Shown here piece by piece: positions 40,624-49,803 of a stretch of 64,000 nucleotides of DNA (position 1 is the first letter of the stretch; every line of letters begins with the position of its first letter). The translations under genes were made by a program, and so were the position numbers. Where the stretch lies: contig NZ_QMFA01000002.1 in assembly GCF_003285005.1 (NCBI RefSeq), positions 1 to 64,000 on the forward strand. Reading direction: 5' to 3'. Source of the DNA: Paenibacillus sp. YN15 (GTDB taxonomy: Bacteria > Bacillota > Bacilli > Paenibacillales > NBRC-103111). The notes beneath the pieces were generated by a model that was given only the letters and a program-made list of their open reading frames with translations, searched no databases and had not been told where the DNA came from.

Positions 40624-41670
40624 CTATATTTTCCGGTGTTTGCGCAATGCCAGCACATTGGCGGCCATGAAGAACAGAGACAGTCCCAGCAGCACATACA
40701 CATCCAGGGCGATCCCGTCCCAGCCCTGTCCGCGGATCATTACATTGCGCAGGGCCTCCGCGCCGTACTTCAGCGGCATCAGATGGGCCAGCCAGCGCAG
40801 CCACTCCGACATGCTGTCCAGATCGAACAGGCCGGAGAAGAAAATCTGGGGCACAATGACCAGCGGGATAAACTGGACCATTTGAAACTCGGTGTTGGCA
40901 AAGGCCGACAGGAAGGTGCCGAAGCTTAAAGCGGTTATGGACAAAAGCAGCGTGATCAGCAGCACGTACCAGAAGGAGCCGACCATCATCATCCCCAGGA
41001 CATGGATGCAATACCAGGCGATCAGAACAGCCTGCAGCAGGGTGAAAATGCCGAAGCCGGCAATGTACCCGGCGACAATCTCCCAACGGCGGAGAGGGGT
41101 AGCCAGCAGTCTTTCCAGGGTGCCGCTGGTGCGCTCCTTCAGGAAGGAGATGCCGGCAATCAGGAAGACGAAGAAAAAGGCGAAGACGCCGATCAGCACC
41201 GGGCCGAAGCTGTCAAAGGAAGCCATATTTGCCGAGCCGTGCAAGTAGTTGAACACGGGAGCGGCCTGTGCCGCGGCGCCGGAGGGAGCCAGGGCGGCAG
41301 CCTGCGCCTGGAAGGTCTTCTGAAGCAGGAGCATCACCGCGCGGTTCTTGGAGGGATCGCTGCCCTCCAGCTTAACCTGGGGCGTTTGATTCTCCAGAAC
41401 CAGATAGGCGTCCGCTTTTCTGTCACTCAGAGCCGCTTCGGCATCGGCTGCGGAAGCATATTCCGTTACGGTCGCCCCATTCTGGACTACAGCCGCCGCC
41501 AGATTGGAAGGGATGTTCACTGTCCCGATTTTGGGCACATAGGTGTCGCCGTTAAAAACCAAATACATCAGGGTCAAAATAAGCAGGGGAGCGGCGATCA
41601 TTAATGCCATAGTCCGTTTGTCGCGGATAAATTGCCGCAGAATGCGGATAATCAGAGCCCGGATTCTCAT
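40624..41670 (-). CDS. ABC-2 type transporter permease
   Basis: The 348-residue protein has one N-terminal membrane helix, a large extracytoplasmic loop (residues 40-165) and five C-terminal spans, with SFLKERTSGTLERLLATPLR (typical ABC-2 motif) and MSEWLRWLAHLMPLKYGAEALR. It pairs with the ATPase gene, overlapping it by four bases. Family members export drugs, lipids or polyketides. The adjacent TetR regulator supports a drug-efflux role. Confidence 0.9.
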   Translation of the reverse strand: MRIRALIIRILRQFIRDKRTMALMIAAPLLILTLMYLVFNGDTYVPKIGTVNIPSNLAAAVVQNGATVTEYASAADAEAALSDRKADAYLVLENQTPQVKLEGSDPSKNRAVMLLLQKTFQAQAAALAPSGAAAQAAPVFNYLHGSANMASFDSFGPVLIGVFAFFFVFLIAGISFLKERTSGTLERLLATPLRRWEIVAGYIAGFGIFTLLQAVLIAWYCIHVLGMMMVGSFWYVLLITLLLSITALSFGTFLSAFANTEFQMVQFIPLVIVPQIFFSGLFDLDSMSEWLRWLAHLMPLKYGAEALRNVMIRGQGWDGIALDVYVLLGLSLFFMAANVLALRKHRKI

Positions 41671-42401
41671 GAGCGGATACCTCCGTAATACAGGAATGCT
41701 TCCTCAATGGTGCCGCTTCCGGTTTCATCCTTCAGCGCTTCGGGTGTGCCGACGGCTATCAGGCTGCCCTCCCGGACCATGCCCAGCCGGTGGCATTTGT
41801 CCGCCTCGTCCATCACATGGGTGGTCACCAGGATGGTGGTTCCGCCGCGGCTCAGGTTGTCAAGCTCATCCCAGATGGATTTGCGCAGCACTGGGTCGAT
41901 GCCCACGGTGGGCTCATCCAGAATCAGCACCTCCGGCTGGTGCATCAACGCGATGGCCAGGGACAAGCGGCGCTTCATGCCGCCGGAATAGGAGCCCACG
42001 GGCTTCTTCATATGCTCCGTCAAATTCACCAGCTCCATCACCTCGGCCATCCGCTTGTCCAGCCGGGGCCCCCGAAGTCCGAACAGGGAGCCGAAAAACT
42101 CCATATTTTCCTTGGCCGACAGCTCGCTGTACATGGCATCCGACTGGGCCATATAGCCGATGCTGGTGAGCATCTCCAGCTTGGGCATGGTTGTGCCCAG
42201 CACCGTGACGGTGCCGCTTGTGGCTTCATCGATTCCCGCCAAAATTTTCACCAGGGTGGTTTTGCCGGAGCCGGAGGGCCCCAGCAAGCCGAATATTTCC
42301 TTGCGGAATACTTCCAGGCTGATGCCATGGAGCACCTCTTTGTCCTGAAACCGCCGGACAACTCCTTCGGCGCGGAGGCAGATGTCTTGATCTGTTCTCA
42401 T
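41667..42401 (-). CDS. ABC transporter ATPase (drug-export type)
   Basis: ATG 42401 follows AGGAGG by eight bases, giving 244 residues. It has Walker A LGPSGSGKTTLVK, signature SYSGGMKRRLSLAIAL, Walker B EVLILDEPTVGIDPVL and the H-loop VTTHVMDEADKCHRLG. It is the first gene of the ATPase-permease-TetR operon. Its 5' leader (about 130 bases) carries two repeat hairpins between promoter and ribosome site. Confidence 0.92.
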   Translation of the reverse strand: MRTDQDICLRAEGVVRRFQDKEVLHGISLEVFRKEIFGLLGPSGSGKTTLVKILAGIDEATSGTVTVLGTTMPKLEMLTSIGYMAQSDAMYSELSAKENMEFFGSLFGLRGPRLDKRMAEVMELVNLTEHMKKPVGSYSGGMKRRLSLAIALMHQPEVLILDEPTVGIDPVLRKSIWDELDNLSRGGTTILVTTHVMDEADKCHRLGMVREGSLIAVGTPEALKDETGSGTIEEAFLYYGGIRS

Positions 42402-42416
42402 TGTGATTCCTCCTAA

Positions 42417-42503
42417 AAGTTTTGCGTCAGCAAAACTTGCATCATAAGCATAATCCGGGCTTTCCGAAGGAAAGCCTGCATCGTAAGCATAAGCATGCAG
42501 AAA
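42417..42503. repeat. Two compound hairpin repeats in the ABC operon leader
   Basis: AAGTTTTGC-GTCA-GCAAAACTT (42417-42438) is followed by TGCATCATAAGCATA; then GGCTTTCC-GAA-GGAAAGCC (42458-42476) by TGCATCGTAAGCATA. Same family as 26521-26574. Confidence 0.75.
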
Positions 42504-42520
42504 CCTTCGCGACCTCGAAA

Positions 42521-42536
42521 GTGAGTAATCACTCAC
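42521..42536. promoter_or_regulatory. TetR-type operator O1
   Basis: GTGAGTAATCACTCAC, with TGAGT/ACTCA arms around AATC, sits just downstream of the -10 element. Confidence 0.75.
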
Positions 42537-42542
42537 ATCTAG

Positions 42543-42571
42543 AGTATACTCCCTTGTTGGGGGTTTGTAAA
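42543..42571 (-). promoter_or_regulatory. SigA promoter of the ABC-TetR operon
   Basis: On the minus strand, TTTACA (42566-42571), 17 bases and TATACT (42543-42548), between the two operators. Confidence 0.75.
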
Positions 42572-42586
42572 GTGAGTAATCACTCA
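42572..42586. promoter_or_regulatory. TetR-type operator O2
   Basis: GTGAGTAATCACTCA adjoins the -35 element. Same sequence as O1; the centres are 51 bp apart. Confidence 0.75.
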
Positions 42587-42658
42587 TTTTCGTGAAATAA
42601 AGCAGAGCTGCCTGCAAGGGGGCGGCAGCTCATGCTCTTTTGTTGCGAATATGCGAAT

Positions 42659-42839
42659 GTATTTGAAATTTCGAGTCTATATCGCCTTTTGGTTGAAAAT
42701 TGGGCGGTTATACTCGATTTTTCGAGTTTATTTGGGCCGAATGTTAGGAGAGAGGGCTATTGTATATGATATTTCGAATCCAACAAGGCTCAGCGGCCAA
42801 AAGGGCGAAAATGTATTCGGTTTTTCGACTCCAACATTG
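42659..42839. repeat. Second ~51-bp tandem array, four units
   Basis: Cores start near 42659, 42709, 42761 and 42812 and share the form TGTATWTGAWWTTTCGARTCYA; the second core has CTCGATTTTTCGAG. Spacing and form match the array at 29974-30155. It lies just before the 3' end of the polysaccharide deacetylase gene. Confidence 0.65.
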
Positions 42840-42905
42840 ATCGGAATGCCGTACCGGCGGCTAAGGAGACCTTCATCGGTGCTTTCTGCACAAGCAGCAT
42901 GGCAG

Positions 42906-43976
42906 CTATTTGCCCTTTGTGGTCTCCAGCAGCTGCGGCACGGTGACCAGCTCATAACCTTTGGCCTGAAGGCCTGTAATCAGCTCGGGCAACGCGTCGA
43001 TGGTCCCCTGGAGGCTCCCGTCCGGACCGGTGGCGCAGTGCATGAGGATAATGGCTCCCGGCTTGGCCGCTTCCATGGACCGTTTGAGCACCTGCTCCCC
43101 TGATACGCCCCGCCAATCCTCGGGGTCCACATTCCAGTTGACGGTCAGATACCCCGCCTCCTTCAGCCAGGCCAGCTCATCATCCGTTACCGCTCCATAG
43201 GGCGGACGGATCAGCCGGGGGGCATACCCTGCCAGAGGGGAGAGGGCGGCTTCCGATTTCTCAATATCCTCGATAAATTTGTCCATGCTCAGTTTTTTCA
43301 ATTGGGCATGATTGTACGTGTGGTTGCCCAGCACATGGCCTTCCCGGGCGATCCGTCTGACCATATCGGGGTGCTGCTCCGCCAGCTTTCCGATAACAAA
43401 AAAGGTGGCTTTCACATTATGCTTCTTCAGGATATCCAGCACCTTGGGGGTGTAGAGGGTATCCGGAGCATCGTCGAAGGTCAGGGCGATCTGCTGCTTG
43501 GCGCTGCTTCCGCGGAAAATAAAGCTGTCCGCATATTTTTGGCGCAGTTCGGTCAGCGAATAAACCTTTGCCGCCGCTCCAGCCCCGGATTGCGCTTTGC
43601 TTCGGCCTGCCGCTTGCTCCGCCTTGCGGGCGCCGGCAGGTTTGTCTTTTTTGGGAGCCGCTTTTTTGGCCGCGGCGGGAGCGGCGGAAGATTTAGCCTC
43701 CGGGCTGGGCGAAGCTGCAGGAGTTTCCGCAGGCGCCGAAGCCGATGGAGACGGAATCGGGATGACAGGAGCTGCAGGCGGGGCGGAAGGAAGCACAGAA
43801 TCTGCGGCTGCAGCCGGGTTGGGAAGAACCGGAGCCGGCTCGGTCAACGACCCGGACGGGGCTGGCTCAGACAGGGGGCTGACGGTTTTTTCCCTGGCTC
43901 CGCCAAAGCAGCCGCTTAGGAGCAGCAAAAATGCTGCGCAAAAGGGAATCCATCTGTTCAATCCATTCACTCCCAT
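42906..43976 (-). CDS. Polysaccharide deacetylase lipoprotein (NodB family)
   Basis: The 356-residue protein has a lipobox (FLLLLSGC, Cys near residue 23), a Pro/Ala/Ser-rich linker (to residue ~130) and a NodB domain at 155-345 with TFDDAPD, GNHTYNH (metal His pair), IRPPYGAV and MHCATG. It would deacetylate peptidoglycan GlcNAc or another surface glycan outside the membrane. The linker is unusually long and low-complexity, consistent with reaching into the wall. Transcribed independently. Confidence 0.9.
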   Translation of the reverse strand: MGVNGLNRWIPFCAAFLLLLSGCFGGAREKTVSPLSEPAPSGSLTEPAPVLPNPAAAADSVLPSAPPAAPVIPIPSPSASAPAETPAASPSPEAKSSAAPAAAKKAAPKKDKPAGARKAEQAAGRSKAQSGAGAAAKVYSLTELRQKYADSFIFRGSSAKQQIALTFDDAPDTLYTPKVLDILKKHNVKATFFVIGKLAEQHPDMVRRIAREGHVLGNHTYNHAQLKKLSMDKFIEDIEKSEAALSPLAGYAPRLIRPPYGAVTDDELAWLKEAGYLTVNWNVDPEDWRGVSGEQVLKRSMEAAKPGAIILMHCATGPDGSLQGTIDALPELITGLQAKGYELVTVPQLLETTKGK

Positions 43977-44150
43977 TCACTTTGGTCATATATTCAGCAT
44001 GCCCCGGTATGGTGGATTCATGACCCTTGAAGGGAAGGCAATTTTTCGGGAAGGGCCGCATTTGGCCGGGGCAAAAAGGTCTTTTCAGAGGGGAAGGGGA
44101 TAGGTAGAATGGAGGACATACATATTCATAACAAAAGGAGGCAGTGGGCA

Positions 44151-44738
44151 ATGGGATTGCAGGAGCTGCGGCTGATCAAGCCGGATGTCGGCATGGAAGA
44201 AGCCTATGTTGGGTTTCGGCAGGAATGGCTGGATAAGGGAGAAGCGAATATGCCTACCGTCCTTCAAGAGGATGCCAGTGATTTTGCGGCGCTGGTTGCC
44301 AGGCTGGAAGCCGCGGAGCAAGGGGCGGGTTTGCCTGACGGATGGGTGCCGTATTCCACCTATTGGCTTGTCAGTGGAGGCGGCAGGATATTGGGGGTCG
44401 TTACCATCCGGCACAGGCTCAACTCATTTTTGAACCATATCGGGGGGCACATCGGTTACGGAATCCGTCCGGCTGAGCGGGGCAAGGGTTATGCCGTGAG
44501 GATGCTGGCCTTGGCCCTGCCGGAGGCCAAAAAGCTGGGGTTGGAACGGGTTCTGGTTACCTGCGATGCGACTAATACCGCTTCTGAACGGACCATCCGG
44601 CGCAACGGCGGAGTGGAGGACATCCCAACCGCCAGGAGAGGGAATGGGAATGAGCGTGGGCATGAAGATAGGGACGGAGACGGGAATGGGGATGCGGACG
44701 GAGTGACCAAACGGTTCTGGATCGACTTGAGAAGCTGA
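44151..44738 (+). CDS. GNAT acetyltransferase with a low-complexity insertion
   Basis: ATG 44151 has AAGGAGG at 44135-44141; an upstream in-frame ATG at 44109 is less likely. The 195-residue protein has GNAT features: VTIRHRLNSFLNHIGGHIGYGIRP, the acetyl-CoA loop RPAERGKGYAVRMLALAL and CDATNTASERTIRRNGGV. Between NGGVED and the final KRFWIDL is a Gly/Asp/Asn/Glu/Arg-rich insert of about 25 residues (RRGNGNERGHEDRDGDGNG) not typical of the fold. Substrate unknown. Confidence 0.82.
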   Translation: MGLQELRLIKPDVGMEEAYVGFRQEWLDKGEANMPTVLQEDASDFAALVARLEAAEQGAGLPDGWVPYSTYWLVSGGGRILGVVTIRHRLNSFLNHIGGHIGYGIRPAERGKGYAVRMLALALPEAKKLGLERVLVTCDATNTASERTIRRNGGVEDIPTARRGNGNERGHEDRDGDGNGDADGVTKRFWIDLRS

Positions 44739-44799
44739 TTGGGCAACGTTTGGTTGTGCAGTCAGGAGGGGAGTTGGCGGTATTTCCGCCAATTTCCGC

Positions 44800-44890
44800 G
44801 GATTAACAGCTGCTCATTTCCGTAAGCGAGGAAAATGTCCGCAAAATCCCTCCGTAAGAGCCGCTGAGTTCCGTTGAGCCGCTTCCGGGT
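44800..44890. repeat. Intergenic AGTTCCGYT motif region
   Basis: CGTAAGAGCCGCTGAGTTCCGTT (44853-44875) belongs to a motif family repeated four times at 49968-50159. No gene is seen in the gap 44739-44968. Confidence 0.5.
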
Positions 44891-44929
44891 ATAGAGAGGA
44901 CCGTGTAAGCGGGCAGACAACAAGCAGAC

Positions 44930-44958
44930 GCCGGGAACAATTCCCGACGCCTGCTTGT
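44930..44958 (-). terminator. Probable terminator after the GH28 gene
   Basis: AAGCAGACGCCGGGAA and TTCCCGACGCCTGCTT pair with one mismatch; the T-run is weak. Confidence 0.5.
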
Positions 44959-44968
44959 ATTAACCCAG

Positions 44969-46486
44969 TTAACCCAGGTTCCGGACCGGAACCGCTGCAG
45001 CCGACAGATCATTGCGCTCCAGCTCTTGCCGGGAGAGTTTCGTTTCTGCCAGGGTCAGGTAGACCTCTGTCCCCGGCAGCGCCGTGCTGTCGGAGAGCCT
45101 CAGACCGCGGACCCGGGTCATCTCCAGCACGCTCAGCTCGGGCTTGGCAGCGTTGCCGCGGAAGCCGCGGACTCGCAGATCCTCTACATCCTCGGCTGCC
45201 AAGGCTTGCGTCCAATGGCGGTTGGGCTCGCCCTGCCAATGAATCTCCACATCGCTCAAGGCCACATCCTTGGCATGGTTCAGATACATGGCCGGCACCG
45301 GATGGGGGAAGATGCCCCGGTTGGAAGGCTGGGTATCGAATACGCCGCCGGGGTAGCCGCTCATCACCCGCATGGTCTGCTTCACGTTGCGGATGGAAAT
45401 GCCCTCGATCACGCTTTCCGCGGAGCCGCCGATAAACATGCCCCCTTCGGACTCAATCAGCAGCTGCTCGAACCGGATATTGCGGATTTTCCCCGGGGCC
45501 GGGGCGTCGGGTTTGTTCCGGCGTTCGGCCGTCATAAAGATCGGCTCCGACTTGCCCCACCAGCCCCCATGGCGCCGGTTGGTGTCTTCCTCGTTGCTGA
45601 ACAGGCGGGTTTCGATAAACAGGTTGGAAAACAGCATGTTTTCCATGGTGGCTCCGTCCCGGACCCAGATGCCCACGCCCCGGTTGGAGTTGCGGATCAC
45701 ACAGTTGGACACGGCGATGTTGCGGATGTCCCCGTGGGTTTCCGTGCCGATTTTGATGGCGGAATCATGGGATTGCAGGGTGCAGTTGGTGACCGTTATG
45801 TTTTCACAGGCCCCGTAGCGTTCAGCACCGTATTTGGTGGCTTTGACCACGATGCAGTCGTCCCCGGTTTCGATGTGGCAGTTGGAAATATGCACGTCCT
45901 GGCAGCTGTCCGGGTCGATGCCGTCATTGTTGGGGCCACGGACCTGGCCGAGAATCTTGACGCCGGTGACCGTCACCTGGCGGCAGCCGGTCATGTGCAT
46001 GCCCCAGGAAGAGGCGTGGTACAGGGTTACATCCCGGAACACCACATTGACGCAGCCCTCCAGATCGATGAGCTTGGGGCGGAATGGGCGGATGATCTCC
46101 AACACCGTATCCGAGCCCTCATCCTCCGGGGCCAGGAATTGCTCGCCCCGCCCGTCGATAGTGCCCAGACCGGTGACGGCAATGTTCACCGCATGACGGG
46201 CGCAGAGCAAAGCGCGGTTGCCCTGGCCTTCGCTTAGGAATTGCCCGGCTTCACCCTCCGGTGCGGCAAAGTCCGCCTCCTCCATGCTGCTTACCAGCCG
46301 CGCCGCCGGAGCCAAATGCAGCTCCACATAGGAGCGGAGCATCAGGGTACCGGTGAGAAACGCCCCGGCAGGAACCAGAACGGTGCCGCCTCCTTGCTCT
46401 GCGCAGGTGTCGATGGCCTTTTGTATGCTGGCGGTGGAGAGGGTGGCTCCGTCTCCGATTGCGCCGAAATCCTTGATGTTAATCAT
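44969..46486 (-). CDS. GH28 polygalacturonase-type enzyme
   Basis: The 505-residue protein is a right-handed beta-helix pectin hydrolase: N-terminal MINIKDFGAIGDG, then NNDGIDPDSCQDV, TGDDCIVVKATK (catalytic Asp pair) and SHDSAIKIGTETHG as found in GH28. No signal peptide, so it may act in the cytosol on imported oligosaccharides. AAGGAGG is 13 bases upstream of ATG 46486. It is the downstream gene of a pair with the GH106-like enzyme, 70 bases apart, probably co-transcribed. Exact linkage (galacturonan or rhamnogalacturonan) is not clear. Confidence 0.9.
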   Translation of the reverse strand: MINIKDFGAIGDGATLSTASIQKAIDTCAEQGGGTVLVPAGAFLTGTLMLRSYVELHLAPAARLVSSMEEADFAAPEGEAGQFLSEGQGNRALLCARHAVNIAVTGLGTIDGRGEQFLAPEDEGSDTVLEIIRPFRPKLIDLEGCVNVVFRDVTLYHASSWGMHMTGCRQVTVTGVKILGQVRGPNNDGIDPDSCQDVHISNCHIETGDDCIVVKATKYGAERYGACENITVTNCTLQSHDSAIKIGTETHGDIRNIAVSNCVIRNSNRGVGIWVRDGATMENMLFSNLFIETRLFSNEEDTNRRHGGWWGKSEPIFMTAERRNKPDAPAPGKIRNIRFEQLLIESEGGMFIGGSAESVIEGISIRNVKQTMRVMSGYPGGVFDTQPSNRGIFPHPVPAMYLNHAKDVALSDVEIHWQGEPNRHWTQALAAEDVEDLRVRGFRGNAAKPELSVLEMTRVRGLRLSDSTALPGTEVYLTLAETKLSRQELERNDLSAAAVPVRNLG

Positions 46487-46557
46487 TTGTCCAATAGCCT
46501 CCTTGGGATGTGTAAGCAGGTTGTCTTAGATGCAGGCGGGCCCGGAATCAGGCGGAA

Positions 46558-49500
46558 TCAGACCGGCTCCACCTTATGTTCTGTATAGTCGAAATATTTG
46601 CCTTCCAAGAGGCCAATCAGGGTACTGGTGACCCTCACCTCCAGCTCATTGGCTCCTTGCCGAAGAAGCGCCGCGTCGGCCTCCCACGTGTAAGGGGACC
46701 AAAGCCGGACTCCCAAAGGCCGGCCGTTCAGCAGCACCTCCACAGGATCATGAGGGGACCAGTCGCGGAAGCTTAGGATAAGGCGATCTGCTGCCGGGAG
46801 CTCGTCCAGCTCAAGAATACGCTTGAAGGACCAGGCTCCCGCATAGTAGGGGTAGCCCGGATAATACGTATCCGCAGCCAATGTTTCCGCCGAAGCCGGA
46901 GCTTCCCCCAATACAGGAAGCCCTTCTTCACCGAAGGTTATACCAAAATCGCCGTACAAATACAGCGCATCCGTAACGCCATCCCAGTCATGAGCCACCT
47001 CGACATAAACAGTCAGCTCGTTCCAGCCCTCCACAAGAACCCCTGCCGCCGGGCAGATAATATTGGCGTTATCGTAGATGAGCGCAGGCCGGAAGTCCCC
47101 TTTGCCAAAAGAATGCCCGTTCAGACTCAAGGTCCAGCCGCCGCGGATCGCCGATTCATCCATTAATATGCTGCATTCGGCCGGTGTGCGGGAAACATAG
47201 AACCGGGCTTTATAGGTGCAGGCCAACGGATACGCCACTCCCAGCTTCTTGGGGGTTCCGAAAATCTGCGAGAAGGAGACGGGAATCCGTTCCTCCCGGG
47301 CCAAATCCTCACATTGGTCGATAAATGTCTTGGCGGCCACCTGCGCCTCTTCAGCGGAGCCGTTTATAGACAGCCGGAAAAACTCCAGGCGCAGAGCATT
47401 GGGGCCAAGAGCCGCTTGCTGCCAGGGTCCTTCGGCTCCGAGGCTGAGACTCCAGGTCTGCGTAGCGGCTGCCGCAGATTCAGCGCAGGCTTCTCCGCCT
47501 TGTCCGGAAACCGGAGCCGCTTCGGGCCCGGCCGGGCGAAGCCGGAGCAGGAAGGAGCCATAAGGGGCAACCTCCCGGGCTACGGAAATCTCCGCGGAGG
47601 TTTCTTCCAGAGACAAGGTTTGCACATCGCCCGTTTCCAGATCCATCAGCTCCACCCGCACTAACCCCCGGTTCAGCCCATCTTCCCAAATCCGGGCAGG
47701 GTCCAGCCGGACGGTGCAGCTATGGGGTTGCCCCTCCTGATTGGCGGCAAACACCACATATTCGCCGCCTGGCATATAGCGGCTTTGCAGAAGGAATGGA
47801 GCCTCTTCTCCGCCGAAGTCCACGGTAACGGCTCTGGGCAAAAGCTTGTCCAGCAGCGCATCAAGCACCAACAACGGGAGCCCGTCTGAATCCGCCGCCC
47901 CATAGGGGATGAAGCAGCTTCCGGCGGCAGCGAGCCGGTTTGCCTCCTCCACCGACGCCACCTGCGCTTGAAACAGCGCCACCGCTTCCTCAGGCACAGG
48001 GCTGTCCGCCTGAATCATCTCCTCCGGCAAGCTTCCCATGGCAATAACCGTGCCGCCTGCTTCCGCAAATTGCTTCAGCTTGGCCCATGCCGCCGCCTCC
48101 AGATTGGTCACCGGAGGCACCACCAGCACGGAATAGCCGGCCTTGCCGATGACCAGACGGCCGCTCTCAACAGACGCTTCCGCCAATATCTCCGGGTCCA
48201 GATGGTCGAAATCCCGCCGGGTTTGCAGCAGGTGGCAGGACAGCTGCGTCCAAGCCTCCTTGAGCCGCTCCATGGCTTTTTTCTCCAGAGGACTTGTTCC
48301 GGCGTATTCAAAATGATGCAAGGGGTTGGAGCGGTGCGTCCACATGGATGTGGTCGGGTCAAGCAAGGCGATGCGGATATCCGCTGTACCCGTCGCCATC
48401 GTGTAGCTGAGCCGTGCGGCATAATCCGCCAGCCCCTTGAAATAGGGCCAATAGGGATTCTGATAAAACTGGGAGGGAGGCGCGTCATGCTGGGTCAGCC
48501 CGTCCACCGTATAGAAAAAAGCATGGAACGTAAACATATTGGTGCCCAACGCAGCCATTCGGTCAATCATCCATTTGGCATCCTGGAGATTCATCGACCA
48601 GCCTACGCTGTGGAAGCATTCATCCAGACAGCGCTCTCTGCCCAACTGGCGGGCAATGGAGCTGGCCATCTTCGGATTGTCCCGGAAGCTGGCGGCATAC
48701 CGGCGCAGCACCCAAGGCAGGGAACGCCCCAGCTTTTCGTGGGCGCTGTCGCCGCCGGGAATATGGCTGAACCGCTGGGTGGTCATCCGGAAGGAAGGCA
48801 CCTCGGCCACATATTGAAGCCCATGCTCCTGGCACCAGTCATAGACCTGCTTGTGGTAGGAGCCCGTCATCAGCTCATGGACTGTCTGGTAATAGTCATA
48901 GCGGATACGCGGCGCATCGGGATAGGCTTCATGGGTAAGCGCCGGAAGATGGGCAACGAGGGAATAGCCGTTGCGTTCCCGGAAGGACTCCTCCAGCTGC
49001 GGCGACCAGGGGATGCTGCCCAATAGTCCCACCTCATCGGTGAACATGCCCTTGACCGTAGCTCCGAATTCATCTCCAAAATGCTTCGCATACCGCTCAT
49101 GGGTGAGCCGGATAAAGGTTGCCATCGCTTCCCGGTGGCAAGGGTCCACATAGGTGCCGTAATATTTGAAGTCCTCGATTTCCTGCTCCTGGTAAACCAG
49201 GATCTCCCAAGAGCCGCTGTCTTCAGGCGCTTGCCAGTCCAGAGCGTATTTGGTGTTGTATGTAAAAAAACGCTTCTGGTTGTACGTGGTCAGTCCGGTT
49301 TTTTGGAAGATGGGCTCCGTCTGGATATTGCCGATGCAGCTGGAAATATCGGCGGCGGCCTCCCATCTGTATCCGCCGTCATCCGCAAGGGGAACAGCCT
49401 TGGCGGACAGCACCTTGGCCCAGGGCAGCTCCAGTTTTACCTGTTCTCCACTGTCGGCGCGGGTCTGGTTCAATACCAGGGTTTTGTGCTTGGCGTCCGG

Positions 49501-49803
49501 ATGAAGAAGGGTTACTTCTCCGCCGGCAATGCCGCTGGGGTAGGGATACTCGTCATAGAGCCAAACCTGCAGCCCGGCTCTTTTGGCGGCGTCAATGGCC
49601 GTCCGCACCTTCCCGAACCAGCTCTCCGAGAGGTACGGAATCTGCAGCCCTTGGCGCGGGCAGATAAAAAAGCCGCCTACTCCCTTATCGGCCATCTCCC
49701 GGATTTGTCTCTCGATCTCCGCATCCTCCATCTTGCCGTTCCAAAACCAAAACGGCATAATCCGGAACCCGTTGCCGGGATTTTTGAACAGTGCATCCTC
49801 CAA
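46558..49803 (-). CDS. GH106-like alpha-L-rhamnosidase candidate
   Basis: The 1081-residue protein begins at TTG 49803, nine bases after AGGAGG. Residues 1-90 show IMPFWFWNGKMEDAEIERQI, DKGVGGFFICPRQGLQIPYL and VWLYDEYPYPSG, and FTDEVGLLGSIPW follows, as in the large GH106-like beta-helical-adjacent glycosidases. C-terminal beta-sandwich domains (from ~780) end in EVLLNGRPLGVRLWSPYTWE. No signal peptide. With GH28 and the DUF-type enzymes elsewhere, action on rhamnose-containing pectic side chains is likely. GH2-like assignment cannot be ruled out by eye. Confidence 0.75.
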   Translation of the reverse strand: MEDALFKNPGNGFRIMPFWFWNGKMEDAEIERQIREMADKGVGGFFICPRQGLQIPYLSESWFGKVRTAIDAAKRAGLQVWLYDEYPYPSGIAGGEVTLLHPDAKHKTLVLNQTRADSGEQVKLELPWAKVLSAKAVPLADDGGYRWEAAADISSCIGNIQTEPIFQKTGLTTYNQKRFFTYNTKYALDWQAPEDSGSWEILVYQEQEIEDFKYYGTYVDPCHREAMATFIRLTHERYAKHFGDEFGATVKGMFTDEVGLLGSIPWSPQLEESFRERNGYSLVAHLPALTHEAYPDAPRIRYDYYQTVHELMTGSYHKQVYDWCQEHGLQYVAEVPSFRMTTQRFSHIPGGDSAHEKLGRSLPWVLRRYAASFRDNPKMASSIARQLGRERCLDECFHSVGWSMNLQDAKWMIDRMAALGTNMFTFHAFFYTVDGLTQHDAPPSQFYQNPYWPYFKGLADYAARLSYTMATGTADIRIALLDPTTSMWTHRSNPLHHFEYAGTSPLEKKAMERLKEAWTQLSCHLLQTRRDFDHLDPEILAEASVESGRLVIGKAGYSVLVVPPVTNLEAAAWAKLKQFAEAGGTVIAMGSLPEEMIQADSPVPEEAVALFQAQVASVEEANRLAAAGSCFIPYGAADSDGLPLLVLDALLDKLLPRAVTVDFGGEEAPFLLQSRYMPGGEYVVFAANQEGQPHSCTVRLDPARIWEDGLNRGLVRVELMDLETGDVQTLSLEETSAEISVAREVAPYGSFLLRLRPAGPEAAPVSGQGGEACAESAAAATQTWSLSLGAEGPWQQAALGPNALRLEFFRLSINGSAEEAQVAAKTFIDQCEDLAREERIPVSFSQIFGTPKKLGVAYPLACTYKARFYVSRTPAECSILMDESAIRGGWTLSLNGHSFGKGDFRPALIYDNANIICPAAGVLVEGWNELTVYVEVAHDWDGVTDALYLYGDFGITFGEEGLPVLGEAPASAETLAADTYYPGYPYYAGAWSFKRILELDELPAADRLILSFRDWSPHDPVEVLLNGRPLGVRLWSPYTWEADAALLRQGANELEVRVTSTLIGLLEGKYFDYTEHKVEPV

